Source of the DNA: Bog-473 sp963737745
GTDB taxonomy: Bacteria; Actinomycetota; Acidimicrobiia; Acidimicrobiales; RAAP-2
Direction of reading: 5' to 3'
Assembly (NCBI GenBank): GCA_963737745.1
Contig: CAVTTR010000007.1
Location: 310,001 to 374,000 of the forward strand
Length of the DNA: 64,000 bases
The translations under genes and the position numbers were made by a program. Below are positions 1 through 8,744 of this stretch, one piece after another (within the stretch, counting starts at the first letter, position 1; the number at the start of each line of letters is the position of its first letter). The notes beneath the pieces were generated by a model, which saw only the letters and a program-made list of their open reading frames with translations, did not search any database and was not told where the DNA came from.

Positions 1-354
1 GACCTCGTTGCCTATAATCTGGAGAGTATTGGTTTTCCAAACGGGTACGCAGAACCACGTCAGATGGCCGTTCTCATCGATGTTGCTCGGGGCCAAACAA
101 AAAACCTCGTGGTCTAGATTGTTTGCAGCAAGTCCGCCATCCCCTCCATGGTCGAAAATAACATGGTTAGCAGATGCCATTAGTCCCCACGACGACAGGA
201 AAAAAGCGGATCCAAACCGCTGAGCCTGGTCTCCGTGACGACGGATTAATGGGAGCACGCTCAGCATCATCGGATCGACGAGCGGTAAGGTCGGGACCGC
301 GTTTCGTACCCGCACAAAATCTGATGTGTCGATCAACGGCCAATCCCAAGTCAT
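1..354 (-). CDS. Trypsin-like serine protease fragment, cut by window edge
   Basis: An open frame of 118 codons runs from ATG at 354 out through the left edge without a stop. A purine-rich stretch (TCCCTCC on the plus strand, 364-370) lies 9 bases upstream as a ribosome binding site. Around residues 48-65 the protein reads GSAFFLSSWGLMASANHV, which resembles the first strands of S1/HtrA-type proteases, where the histidine (about residue 64) is catalytic. The Asp and Ser of the triad would lie outside the window. By my count only about 58% of codons end in G or C, clearly less than in neighbouring genes, which suggests foreign origin. It lies just beyond the 3' end of tRNA-Arg. The family assignment is tentative, resting on one motif. 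Confidence 0.5.
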   Translation of the reverse strand, partial: MTWDWPLIDTSDFVRVRNAVPTLPLVDPMMLSVLPLIRRHGDQAQRFGSAFFLSSWGLMASANHVIFDHGGDGGLAANNLDHEVFCLAPSNIDENGHLTWFCVPVWKTNTLQIIGNEV

Positions 355-596
355 ATCCACATCTCCCTCCGGCCCGCCGCCACTAATCCACGTAGCTCGG
401 CTGCCGACGTTATAACAAGAGTGTGTCTCGTCCCCTCTCCCGCAAAGCCCCCTCGCCCCGTCGTGCCCCCCCCTGCGGCCCCGTTCGGGTGGCGCCTCGC
501 TGCGGGGTCGCCGGCTTCGTGCGGCCGGCGCTGTGCGTGGCGGTTCGGTGCCGGGGGGCTGTCGTGGCTTCTCTCTCCCACACATTCCTCTTTCGG

Positions 597-668
597 CGCC
601 CCCGGCAAGATTCGAACTTGCGCACACGGTTTAGGAAACCGATGCTCTATCCCCTGAGCTACGGGGGC
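597..668 (-). tRNA. tRNA-Arg (anticodon CCU)
   Basis: Read on the minus strand, a seven-base acceptor stem GCCCCCG pairs with CGGGGGC (598-604 and 662-668). A D-arm (GCTC/GAGC), an anticodon stem TCGGT/ACCGT whose outermost pair is a T-T mismatch, and a T-arm GCAAG-TTCGAAT-CTTGC follow. The anticodon CCT is at 633-635. CCA is not encoded. It would read the AGG codon. Its 3' end faces the compositionally odd protease fragment, the usual geometry of an integration site. Confidence 0.93.
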
Positions 669-807
669 GGCGCCTGGTCACTCGGCTTGCAATGCACTTC
701 GCATGGACGTCGTCGCCCAGGAGGCTTTGCCTCATCACCATCGAGTCAACCCTAACCCGTATGAAAAGTGACGAAGGCAGAAGCTTGTAACAAAGACGTC
801 ACGCCCG

Positions 808-1572
808 TCACGTGTCGGTGATGCGCGCAAAACGCGCCTTCACCATGTCGATGAGTTCGGGGTGGGTGAAGAGGTGGAGTCGGTTGTTGCGGATGGCCTC
901 GACGGTGAGGGTCCCCACCTCGCGTGGGTCCATCTGCCCCGGTTCGAGCGGCCCCTCGGGATCGGGAGCGGAGCTGGGCTGGCCGATCCTGGTGCGCACG
1001 AGGCCCGGCATCAGGATGGTCACTCCGATCGGCGCGTCCATCCCTCGGAGCTCAGCGTTCAGCGCCTCGCTGATACCGAGCACGCCGTGCTTCGATGCGT
1101 TGTAGGGGCCGAGCTCGGGTACCGGAGACACCGCCGCGACAGATGCTGTGTTGACGATATGACCCTCTTCGCCCGATTCCAGCAGGATCGGGACGAAGGT
1201 GCGCAGGCCGTGCACGACGCCATAGAAGTTCACTTCCATCACCGCCCGCCAATCCTCCAACGGCAGCTCCCAGGTTCGATAGCCGCGTCGGATGATGCCC
1301 GCGTTGTTACACACCACATTGACGATGCCGAATCGTTCGAGGGTGGCCGCGGCGAGATCATCCATCGCCGCCGGGTCCGTCACATCGACGACGAATGTCG
1401 CCACCTCGTTCCCGGACTCGCTCAACTGCGCTTCTTTGGTCCGCAGTCGAGTGGCGTCGATATCGGCCAGCATCACCTTCATGCCCGCAGCTACCAGGGC
1501 TTCACACATGCCGAAGCCGATGCCGCTCGCTGCTCCGGTCACGACGGCGACGCGCCCTTCGAGATCCTCCAT
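808..1572 (-). CDS. SDR family NAD(P)-dependent oxidoreductase
   Basis: A classical short-chain dehydrogenase/reductase of 254 residues. The N-terminal Rossmann motif TGAASGIG (about residues 12-19), NNAG (about 89-92) and catalytic YNASK (about 158-162) are all visible, with an upstream Ser-containing strand. It should reduce or oxidise a carbonyl or alcohol with NAD(P)H; the substrate cannot be read from sequence. It stands alone, divergent from ahcY across a 386-base gap. The start gives the normal spacing to the glycine-rich loop. Confidence 0.88.
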   Translation of the reverse strand: MEDLEGRVAVVTGAASGIGFGMCEALVAAGMKVMLADIDATRLRTKEAQLSESGNEVATFVVDVTDPAAMDDLAAATLERFGIVNVVCNNAGIIRRGYRTWELPLEDWRAVMEVNFYGVVHGLRTFVPILLESGEEGHIVNTASVAAVSPVPELGPYNASKHGVLGISEALNAELRGMDAPIGVTILMPGLVRTRIGQPSSAPDPEGPLEPGQMDPREVGTLTVEAIRNNRLHLFTHPELIDMVKARFARITDT

Positions 1573-1958
1573 CAGTGTGGGCCGTTGGTCTTGCGCATCG
1601 GATTCTCCTCGCTCATTCGGCCTCGACGCCGTCGACGCCCGCGTTACGGGGCGAGAGTAGCCGTTGGGGTTCCGGATCGTCAGGGCGAATTCGAGTTACG
1701 GGTCAGCACCTTGTTTCTCTTCCCGTCGTCGGTCCCCGACCTGCCGCAGCAGCGATCTGGGACCAGCCAGTGATCATCGGGCACCCAAATCCATGCTCCA
1801 ACGACCGTGTTCGCCAGTGCTCGTGCGACCATCTATTCTTTTGGGTGGGTAAACGGCCTCCGTCAGATGTCGGAGCACGTGCGTTGCGCTTCCGCCGTAT
1901 GGCCCATTCCAGGCCCGCGCGCCCGCGCACGAAAGACCCAAACGAAAAGGAGTTCGCC
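1573..1958. other. Intergenic region upstream of ahcY
   Basis: This gap between the divergent SDR and ahcY shows no credible coding frame. An AAGGAG ribosome binding site for ahcY is at 1947-1952. A possible -10 element TATTCT occurs near 1831-1836, but no good -35 pairs with it. I looked for a SAH or SAM riboswitch core and did not recognise one. Confidence 0.4.
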
Positions 1959-3411
1959 ATGCCGGCTGCTGAAACCATCCTCCCGTTCAAGGTGGCCGAC
2001 CTCGCTGCAGCCGAGTTCGGTCGCAAAGAGATCGTCCTGGCCGAGCACGAGATGCCCGGCCTCATGGCCATGCGATCCGAGTATGCCGCCAGCCAGCCGT
2101 TGGCCGGAGCTCGGATCACCGGTTCGCTGCACATGACCGTGCAGACGGCCGTCCTCATTGAGACGCTCACCGCGCTCGGTGCCCGCGTGCGCTGGGCCAG
2201 CTGCAACATCTTCTCGACGCAGGACCACGCGGCGGCCGCCGTGGCGGTCGGTCCTGATGGCACCATCGACGAGCCCAAGGGTGTCCCCGTCTTCGCCTGG
2301 AAGGGCGAAACGCTGGAGGAGTATTGGTGGTGCACCGAGCAGGCACTGCTCTGGCCGGGCGAGGGCGGCCCGAACCTCATCCTCGATGACGGTGGCGACG
2401 CCACGTTGCTGGTGCACAAGGGCGTCGAGTTCGAGAAGGTGGGCTCGGTGCCCGACCCTTCCACGGCCGACTCCGAGGAGTTCCAATTCGTCCTGGCCCT
2501 CCTGGGGCGCAGCCTGGCCGAGGATCCGCAGCGGTGGACGTCAATCGCCAACGGCATCCTGGGCGTGACGGAGGAGACCACCACGGGAGTGCATCGCCTC
2601 TACGAAATGCAAAAGCGCGGCGAGCTCCTCTTCCCCGCCATCAACGTCAACGACTCGGTGACCAAGTCGAAGTTCGACAACAAGTACGGCTGCCGCCACT
2701 CGTTGATCGATGGAATCAACCGGGCCACCGATGTGCTCATTGGCGGCAAGGTGGCGGTTGTCTGTGGCTACGGCGACGTCGGCAAGGGGTGCGCCCAGTC
2801 ACTCAGCGGCCAAGGAGCGCGCGTCGTGGTGACCGAGGTCGACCCCATCTGCGCCCTACAGGCCGCCATGGAGGGATACCAGGTCACAACGCTGGAAGAG
2901 ATCCTTCCCGTAGCCGACATCTTCGTCACCACCACGGGGAATAAGAACATCATCACGGCGCAGCACATGGCGGGAATGAAGCATCAGGCCATCGTCGGCA
3001 ATATCGGCCATTTCGACAACGAGATCGACATGGCCGGAGTGATGAATACCCCAGGGATCGAGCGGGTCAATATCAAGCCGCAAGTCGACAAGTGGATCTT
3101 CCCCGACGGCCACGCGGTGATCATTCTCTCCGAGGGACGACTCCTCAACCTGGGGAACGCCACCGGACATCCGAGCTTCGTCATGTCCAACTCGTTCACC
3201 AACCAGACCATGGCCCAGCTAGAGCTGTTCACCCAGACCGGTCAGTACGTCAACGAGGTCTACGTGCTCCCCAAGCACCTCGACGAGAAGGTGGCTCGGC
3301 TGCACCTTGATGCCCTGGGAGTCAAGCTCACCGTTCTGACACAGGACCAGGCCGACTACATCGGTGTTCCGGTCGAAGGTCCCGTACAAGCCCGACTCCT
3401 ACCGGTACTAA
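1959..3411 (+). CDS. ahcY: Adenosylhomocysteinase, frameshifted at the last codons
   Basis: S-adenosylhomocysteine hydrolase splits SAH into adenosine and homocysteine, relieving inhibition of methyltransferases and feeding MetH. ATG at 1959 follows AAGGAG by 6 bases. Visible family hallmarks are the substrate-binding stretch around NDSVTKSKFDNKYG, the NAD-binding loop GYGDVGKG and the HPSFVMSNSF signature. As sequenced, the frame overruns to 3551 with an unrelated basic tail that would lie antisense to the anti-sigma gene. Removing one C from the CCC run at 3381-3383 gives the family-typical ending GPYKPDSYRY and a stop at 3409-3411, ten bases short of the convergent neighbour. I therefore place the true end at 3411. 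Confidence 0.9.
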
Positions 3412-3420
3412 GCGCCAGCT

Positions 3421-4149
3421 CTACGAGACGCCGCGCATCGTGGCGGAGGCGATCACCTCGCCCGCGGACGACACCACTTCGGCTTTTCGGACGTCCTGGG
3501 GCGCTACCCGTAGGGGTGCGCCCCAGGCGCCGTACCCATCCTTTGCCGTGAATGAGCCCACCTTGTGGGTCACCCCATCTTTGGTGACGACCTCGCAGGT
3601 GACCTTCCCATCGGACCACGAGTCGGCCAGCGTCACGATCATCCAGGGCTTCGAGCCCCCATAGGTATTGACGCTGCCCACGCTGCTCCCGTTGGCGGTC
3701 AAGTTACCGACGGCAACCTCGGCTCCGGCCGGACCCCCAGGATGTGTGCCCCCGTCCGGACCCGATGTCGACCACCCGATGCCCAGCCCGAGGGCCAGGG
3801 CGACGACTGCCGCGGCCGCGGCCACGGCCCACCGCGGCAGTCGGGACCCCCACCGCGCCGAGAATCGGCGTTGGGTCGACTGCGCAGACTTCAGGGTGGC
3901 CGGCGGCTCGGTCAATCCCATGCGGCTGAACAACCTGACCTCGAACCCCATCGGCGGTTCCAACTCGGGTGCCACACTGAGCACGGCGTCAGCGGCGTGG
4001 GAGAGCTGCTCGAGCTCTTCGGCACAGCGCGGGCAGGAATCGACGTGGGCCAACGTGGCGGCACGCTCGCGCCCGGTCAAAATGCCCAGCGCGAGCTCCG
4101 CCAAGGGCTCGGCGTGATCGCCGGCGTTGGAGTGTCGGTCCTCAGTCAT
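3421..4149 (-). CDS. Anti-sigma factor with zinc-finger motif and one membrane span
   Basis: A 242-residue protein whose N-terminal cytoplasmic part carries the ZAS-type motif H35-x3-C39-x2-C42 (HVDSCPRC). A single hydrophobic span follows at about residues 107-126, then an extracytoplasmic domain resembling the RskA C-terminal region. Such proteins bind and silence their cognate ECF sigma factor and release it after an envelope or redox signal. The gene overlaps the upstream sigma gene by 4 bases (ATGA), as expected for a translationally coupled pair. The inducing signal is unknown. Confidence 0.85.
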   Translation of the reverse strand: MTEDRHSNAGDHAEPLAELALGILTGRERAATLAHVDSCPRCAEELEQLSHAADAVLSVAPELEPPMGFEVRLFSRMGLTEPPATLKSAQSTQRRFSARWGSRLPRWAVAAAAAVVALALGLGIGWSTSGPDGGTHPGGPAGAEVAVGNLTANGSSVGSVNTYGGSKPWMIVTLADSWSDGKVTCEVVTKDGVTHKVGSFTAKDGYGAWGAPLRVAPQDVRKAEVVSSAGEVIASATMRGVS

Positions 4150-4736
4150 CGCTCTTCCTCTGTCTGCCGTGCATGCTCCACCGCAGCCCGCAATCGTATG
4201 AGTCCCGTGCGTATGCGGGTCTTCGCCGTCCCAAGAGGGATGGACTCTTCCTCACTGATCTCGAGGGCGGTACGCCCGTAGACCGCAGCCAGCACAACGG
4301 CGCGGCGTTGCTCAGGCGGTAGGTTGGCCAAGGCCAGCCGCATCGCATCGCTTATGTCAACGCGTCCGACTGCATCCTCGGGATTGTGTTCCAGGCTCAT
4401 CATGGCCGAGGCGGCAAAGTCATCGGGATCCGTCGGCAGGGCTCGGCGCATACGTAGGGCGTCGATCGTCAGATTGCGCGTGATGGTCAACACCCACGAC
4501 GTCACCGAGCCTCGACGGTGGTCGAAAACGGGCGCATGGCGCCAGACTCTGATGAGCGCCTCTTGGGCCACTTCCTCCGAGACCGAGGTGTCATTGGTCA
4601 TCGAATAGGCCAAACCGAAGATACGGCGCTGATAGCGCCGCACGAAAACGACCGCCGCTGACGGGTCACCCATCGCCATGCCGGCCAAAAGGGCTTCGTC
4701 CGTCGACCCGGTGTCGATCACGAACAACTCTCCCAT
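4146..4736 (-). CDS. RNA polymerase ECF sigma factor
   Basis: A 196-residue group IV sigma factor. Region 2 is at about residues 25-95 (including VSEEVAQEALIRVWRHAPVF and a WVLTITRNLTIDALR helix). Region 4 is at about 130-185 (LPPEQRRAVVLAAVYGRTALEI, then the recognition helix IPLGTAKTRIRTGLIRLR). No region 3 or long extension is present. It resembles the SigK/SigL group that pairs with zinc-finger membrane anti-sigmas, and the next gene is exactly that. Autoregulation is likely by analogy; its promoter was not identified. Confidence 0.9.
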   Translation of the reverse strand: MGELFVIDTGSTDEALLAGMAMGDPSAAVVFVRRYQRRIFGLAYSMTNDTSVSEEVAQEALIRVWRHAPVFDHRRGSVTSWVLTITRNLTIDALRMRRALPTDPDDFAASAMMSLEHNPEDAVGRVDISDAMRLALANLPPEQRRAVVLAAVYGRTALEISEEESIPLGTAKTRIRTGLIRLRAAVEHARQTEEER

Positions 4737-4868
4737 GCACAGATGTACGGTCCAGAAGGCGCCTGAGATTCATCTGGCCCACATTTCGCCAAATCCCTTG
4801 AGGCCTCCGGCTCCGTAGTACATAGTGAAGGGAGCAGTGGTCACCATGTCGCAGCGCACCGCAACATC

Positions 4869-5372
4869 ATGAGGCAGCCCGCCACGAAGAGGGCGCTCGG
4901 CCTTCTCGGGAAAGGCACCGGCGACGCCTCAGCCGCCGTGGCAACGGCAGCCCACGCTGCCTTTGCGCTCGGCGCCCTCTTGGTCCTGTGGTCCGCCTAC
5001 ATCCACTTTCACCTCTGGGATGAGACGAATGGCTACCGCCACATAGCCACCATCGGGCCGTTGTTCCTGGCCCAGTCGATAGGGGGGCTGTTAGTCGCCA
5101 TTGTGATCATGGTCGGGCGCCGGATATGGGCGGCCATAGTTGGTATCGGCTTCGCCGCCTCCACCATCGTGGGCTTTCTCCTCACGGCAGGGTTGACCAA
5201 GGGGCTCTTCAATTTCAAGGAATCGTGGGCCGCCCCCTTTGCCGGCTTGGCCTTCACCGTCGAGATCGCCGCCATCGTCATGTTGCTCGTGGCGGGGGCC
5301 CTTTGCTTCTTCGGATCCGCCGGAGAGACACGATCCGCTTCCGTTTCGGTCGGGGCCTCATCTGGCGCATAG
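4869..5372 (+). CDS. Hypothetical membrane protein, about four spans
   Basis: A 167-residue protein with hydrophobic stretches at about residues 28-46, 58-78, 85-107 and 122-147, so probably four transmembrane helices with a polar Ser/Ala-rich tail. I recognise no family. It is divergent from the sigma factor gene (132-base gap) and could be a target of that sigma factor, but nothing in the sequence proves it. ATG at 4869 is the first start giving the full first helix. Confidence 0.65.
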   Translation: MRQPATKRALGLLGKGTGDASAAVATAAHAAFALGALLVLWSAYIHFHLWDETNGYRHIATIGPLFLAQSIGGLLVAIVIMVGRRIWAAIVGIGFAASTIVGFLLTAGLTKGLFNFKESWAAPFAGLAFTVEIAAIVMLLVAGALCFFGSAGETRSASVSVGASSGA

Positions 5373-5421
5373 CGAACCGGGCCCTCAGCTTTCTGAGTAA
5401 GGACGGGGGTGAGATGAGCTC

Positions 5422-6243
5422 TCAGCGCAAACCGGCGAACAGATCGTCTTCGGGCGTCGGTGCCCCCGTCGAATCCTGTGCCCGCACGAAGCTCTCGTTG
5501 CCCATCACGGTGGCGAAGAGTTTCTCTCCCATCTGAAGGAAGAAGATGTTGTCGCTCTGGCTGGCGTGCGCGGCCAACGACGCGAACTTCCGATCGATGA
5601 CGGAGTGGACGTCCACGGTCGTCGTAATCATCTCGTCGGGAGTGCCGAAGTCGGGGTTCTCCTCAATATCGGTTGGGCGTTCAACGCCGGCCTCTTCCAG
5701 CAAGTCGCCCAAGCTCGCGATGGCCGAGCGCGCCACTGCCGTGTAGTAGAGCTTGGAGGGAACCTTCGACTCGGCCATGGCGGCCAAGGTGATCCGGTTG
5801 GCCTGGATGTGATCGGGGTGTCCGTAGAAGCCGTCGGCGTCATAGGTCACGACGACCTGGGGCTGATATTTCTCCATCAGCTCAGCCAACCGATGTCCCG
5901 CCTCCGCTACCGGTGTCCGCCAGAACGCGCCGGGTGCGTCGTTTTGAGGCCAACCCTCCATGCCCGAATCGTGGTAGCCCAAGAGCTCGAGGTGGGTTAC
6001 CCCGAGCACCCGGCAGCTGGCCTTCAGCTCTGTGAGCCGCAACGGGACGACCACGGCCTCGTCATGGCTGGGGTCATCGGGCTTGATCCCACCCGGAGCG
6101 TCCCCCAGCTCACCATTGGTGCAGGTCACGAGCACCGTACGTATGCCTTCATCGGCATAACGGGCCAAAATGCCGCCGGTACCGAGCGCCTCGTCATCGG
6201 GATGGGCGTGGACCGCCATGAGCGTCAGAACGGGTTGGGCCAT
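5422..6243 (-). CDS. mca: PIG-L deacetylase, mycothiol S-conjugate amidase-like
   Basis: A LmbE/PIG-L zinc amidohydrolase of 273 residues. The metal motif AHPDDE is at residues 13-18 and a second motif GHPDHIQAN lies near residue 140. Mca cleaves mycothiol S-conjugates to a mercapturic acid and GlcN-inositol; the close relative MshB deacetylates GlcNAc-inositol in mycothiol synthesis. The acidic block after the first motif (NGELGDAPGG) fits Mca/MshB. I chose ATG at 6243, which directly precedes the conserved first strand; the longer frame upstream overlaps the next gene antiparallel to nothing useful. MshB is the alternative call. Confidence 0.82.
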   Translation of the reverse strand: MAQPVLTLMAVHAHPDDEALGTGGILARYADEGIRTVLVTCTNGELGDAPGGIKPDDPSHDEAVVVPLRLTELKASCRVLGVTHLELLGYHDSGMEGWPQNDAPGAFWRTPVAEAGHRLAELMEKYQPQVVVTYDADGFYGHPDHIQANRITLAAMAESKVPSKLYYTAVARSAIASLGDLLEEAGVERPTDIEENPDFGTPDEMITTTVDVHSVIDRKFASLAAHASQSDNIFFLQMGEKLFATVMGNESFVRAQDSTGAPTPEDDLFAGLR

Positions 6244-6286
6244 CTGGTGGAGCGTAGGGGGTGGGCCCACCGGCCCGAACAGCCCT

Positions 6287-7180
6287 TTAGGTTTGGAGAT
6301 CTCCAATGCCGCCGGCCAACGCCTCGAGCTCTGGCCGCCAATCGCCCGGCGTCGCCATCGGCCGGACGATGAACTTGGAGAAGCCCACGTCGATGAAGGA
6401 CTCGAGAAGTGTCCGCAGGCCGGACAACCCGACCGGGAGGATCTGCTCGAGGGGGCGACCTTTTGCTCGTCGGGCCAGCGCCGTGATCGCCTCGCCCCGT
6501 AGGTCCGTGTCGGCCGGCGCGTAGGCCACGCTGATCCCGAAGTGCTCCGGGCTGATGCTCCGCCCATGCTCCGCCGCCACCTGGTCGATGATCCTCTTGC
6601 CTTCGGCTGCCTCCTCGGGTGTGCAGAGGGACGGGATCCACCCGTCGCCCAGGCGGCCGCAACGATCGAGCGCAGCCGGGGCGGTGCCACCGAGCCAGAC
6701 GTCGAATGGGTCCTGCACCGGCCGCGGTGAGACCGAGACGTCGGTGAACGAACCGGACGGGCCGTCGTGGCTGACCGTGGCGCCGGCCCAGAACCGACGC
6801 AGGACCGGGAGCGCCTCCTCCATGAGCGCACCCCGCTCCGACGGCGGGATGCCGACGGCGCTGCGCTCACCCCCGATGGCGATCCCCGGCACGAAGGTCA
6901 GCAGGAAGCGACCGCCCGAGAGCTGGTCCAGCGTTCCGATCGCCTTGGCCAACCTGACCAGATTGCGCCCCGGAAGCAGCATGGTGGTGCCGATCTTGAG
7001 GCCCGGGCAGGCACCCGAGAGCCACGCCAGCCCCACGAGAGGATCGGGCCCGGGACGTGACAGCACTTCTGGTAGCCACACCGAGTCGAAGCCGCAGTCA
7101 ACGACGGCCTCCCCAAGCGCCGTCATGGCTTCGGGACCAAGGTTGTCCCCTCCGGCACTGATGCCTATCCGGATCTTCAT
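6287..7180 (-). CDS. LLM class F420-dependent oxidoreductase
   Basis: A 297-residue luciferase-like monooxygenase-fold protein with the characteristic SVWLPEV segment at the second strand, an IGTTMLLPGRNLVRLAKAI stretch, and the LSGGRFLLTFVPG motif. Actinobacterial members usually use deazaflavin F420 for hydride transfer; FMN cannot be excluded. The substrate is unknown. It lies 43 bases downstream of no overlapping partner but shares strand with the threonine aldolase (9-base gap) and the PIG-L enzyme, so the three may be cotranscribed. Confidence 0.82.
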   Translation of the reverse strand: MKIRIGISAGGDNLGPEAMTALGEAVVDCGFDSVWLPEVLSRPGPDPLVGLAWLSGACPGLKIGTTMLLPGRNLVRLAKAIGTLDQLSGGRFLLTFVPGIAIGGERSAVGIPPSERGALMEEALPVLRRFWAGATVSHDGPSGSFTDVSVSPRPVQDPFDVWLGGTAPAALDRCGRLGDGWIPSLCTPEEAAEGKRIIDQVAAEHGRSISPEHFGISVAYAPADTDLRGEAITALARRAKGRPLEQILPVGLSGLRTLLESFIDVGFSKFIVRPMATPGDWRPELEALAGGIGDLQT

Positions 7181-7189
7181 CGTCCTCCT

Positions 7190-8206
7190 TCAATCGGGCG
7201 CAGAGGCCAGCGCGGCTGTGGCGCGGGCCAGCCCGGTGTCATCCACGTCGTTGTGCGTGACCAGTCGCATCGTGCGCGGCGCCACCGTGCCGGCCAAGAC
7301 GCCCTCGTTCCTGAGGTGGCTGAGCAGTTTCTCCGGGTTGGCGTGGGCAAAGGTCACGATGTTGGTGCGCACACGAGCCGGGTCGAGTCCGCATGCCGGC
7401 CACCGCTCGGCCACGGCCTCGGCCAGCCGGGCGGCTCGGGCGTGATCGTCGGGCAGGCGTTCGACCATGTCCCGCAGGGCAAGGAGTCCCGGTGCCGCCA
7501 GCACTCCCGCCTGGCGCATGCCACCGCCCAGGCGCTTGCGCTCGAGGCGCCCCTGCGTGATCAGATCCTCGGGTCCGGCGAGGAGCGACCCGACGGGAGC
7601 ACAGAGGCCCTTGGAAAGACAACACATCACCGTGGTGGCGCGAGCGGCCCAGTCCGAGGCGTTCACCCCTGTGGCGGCTTCGGCGTTAAAGAGTCGGGCA
7701 CCGTCGAGGTGGATGGGCACCTCACCTGCCGCCTCGGCCAAGTCTTCGAGTCGCTCCAGCGACCACAATGCTCCGGATGCCGCCATATGCGTGTTCTCGA
7801 TAGATACGAGCGAGACCGGGGGTTGGTGGTACGCCGACGCTTCGCGGGCCCACGCGACGTCGGCCGCCCTGAGCATGCCGTCGGCGTCGTCGAGGGCGAG
7901 GAACTGCACGGCTGCATTGCGCGCCGCGGCACCGTACTCATAGGCCACCACGTGTTGGCGTCGCCCGGCCACGACCGCGGTACCGGCCGTCGCCAGCAGC
8001 CTGATGGCGATTTGGTTGGCCATCGTCCCCGAAGGAACGAAGAGAGCAGCCGGCTTGGCCAGGCGCTCGGCGAAGGCCTCTTCCAGTGCCCTGACCGTCG
8101 GGTCTTCCCCGTAATCGTCGTCGCCCACTTCAGCTTCGGCCATGGCGCGCCGCATATCCGATGTTGGTCGGGTGACGGTGTCACTCCGCAGGTCAACCAG
8201 GGTCAT
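7190..8206 (-). CDS. ltaE: Low-specificity L-threonine aldolase
   Basis: A PLP fold-type I enzyme of 338 residues that cleaves L-threonine or L-allo-threonine to glycine and acetaldehyde. Family features are DLRSDTVTRPT at the N-terminus, GDDDYGEDP (about 28-36), HLDGARLFNA (about 166-175) and the PLP-binding lysine at about 199 in CLSKGL. Length is typical. The first gene of a probable minus-strand run with the oxidoreductase and amidase; divergent from the thioesterase. Confidence 0.9.
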   Translation of the reverse strand: MTLVDLRSDTVTRPTSDMRRAMAEAEVGDDDYGEDPTVRALEEAFAERLAKPAALFVPSGTMANQIAIRLLATAGTAVVAGRRQHVVAYEYGAAARNAAVQFLALDDADGMLRAADVAWAREASAYHQPPVSLVSIENTHMAASGALWSLERLEDLAEAAGEVPIHLDGARLFNAEAATGVNASDWAARATTVMCCLSKGLCAPVGSLLAGPEDLITQGRLERKRLGGGMRQAGVLAAPGLLALRDMVERLPDDHARAARLAEAVAERWPACGLDPARVRTNIVTFAHANPEKLLSHLRNEGVLAGTVAPRTMRLVTHNDVDDTGLARATAALASAPD

Positions 8207-8245
8207 TACCCGGTGAGCCTAACCAGGCCCCGTTAACATGACCCC

Positions 8246-8720
8246 GTGCCGGAAGCTCCGCCATCTGATTCCGCCGATCCACGGCTCTTCCCCAGCGGGC
8301 GCCACGACATTCACGAGCTGCTCGACATCGAGGTGATCGAGGCGAGCCCCGAAAGGGTCGTGCTGCGCTTGCCCGTGACCTGGAAGGTGCATCAGCCTTT
8401 CGGCATTCTCCATGGTGGTGTCTCTGCCCTTCTGGCGGAGTCCGCCGCCAGCTTCGGCGCCTCTTTGGCCGCGGGGAGCGACCGTCGGGTGGCTGGCATC
8501 GAGCTCAATGCCAGCCACCTACGAGGAATGCAGGATGGTCACCTCACCGCCACCGCCACCCCGCTCCGAATTTGGGAGAACGGTTCAGGTCTGGTCGATC
8601 GCTCTGACCGACGACGACGATCGGGCAATTTGCGCCGCACGCTGCACCGTCGCCGTTCTCGATGCCCCGGGTGGAGCGTCCGGGCCAGCCGACGTCCAAC
8701 ACGGCCTGCAAAGTGAGTAG
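8246..8720 (+). CDS. Hotdog-fold PaaI/YdiI-type thioesterase, frameshifted
   Basis: An acyl-CoA thioesterase of the hotdog fold. The first two thirds contain PFGILHGGVSALLAES, the family HGG motif with a downstream Glu, and ASHLRGMQDG. The frame then breaks: removing one T from the TTT at 8571-8573 joins it to GRTVQVWSIALTDDDDR and CTVAVLD in the next frame, the normal C-terminal strands, with a stop at 8718-8720. The restored protein is about 157 residues, the usual length. It leads a plus-strand series with the luciferase-like, thiolase and KAS III genes, consistent with acyl-CoA metabolism. Confidence 0.8.
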
Positions 8721-8744
8721 GCGCGCCGCACCGGTGGGCGTAAC

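Noticed and set aside
1573..1958. SAH or SAM riboswitch before ahcY
   Set aside because: I could not find the conserved core of either class by eye; a covariance-model search would be decisive.
3412..3551. C-terminal extension of ahcY
   Set aside because: The extra residues are basic and low in complexity and overlap the anti-sigma gene; a one-base fix restores the usual end at 3411.
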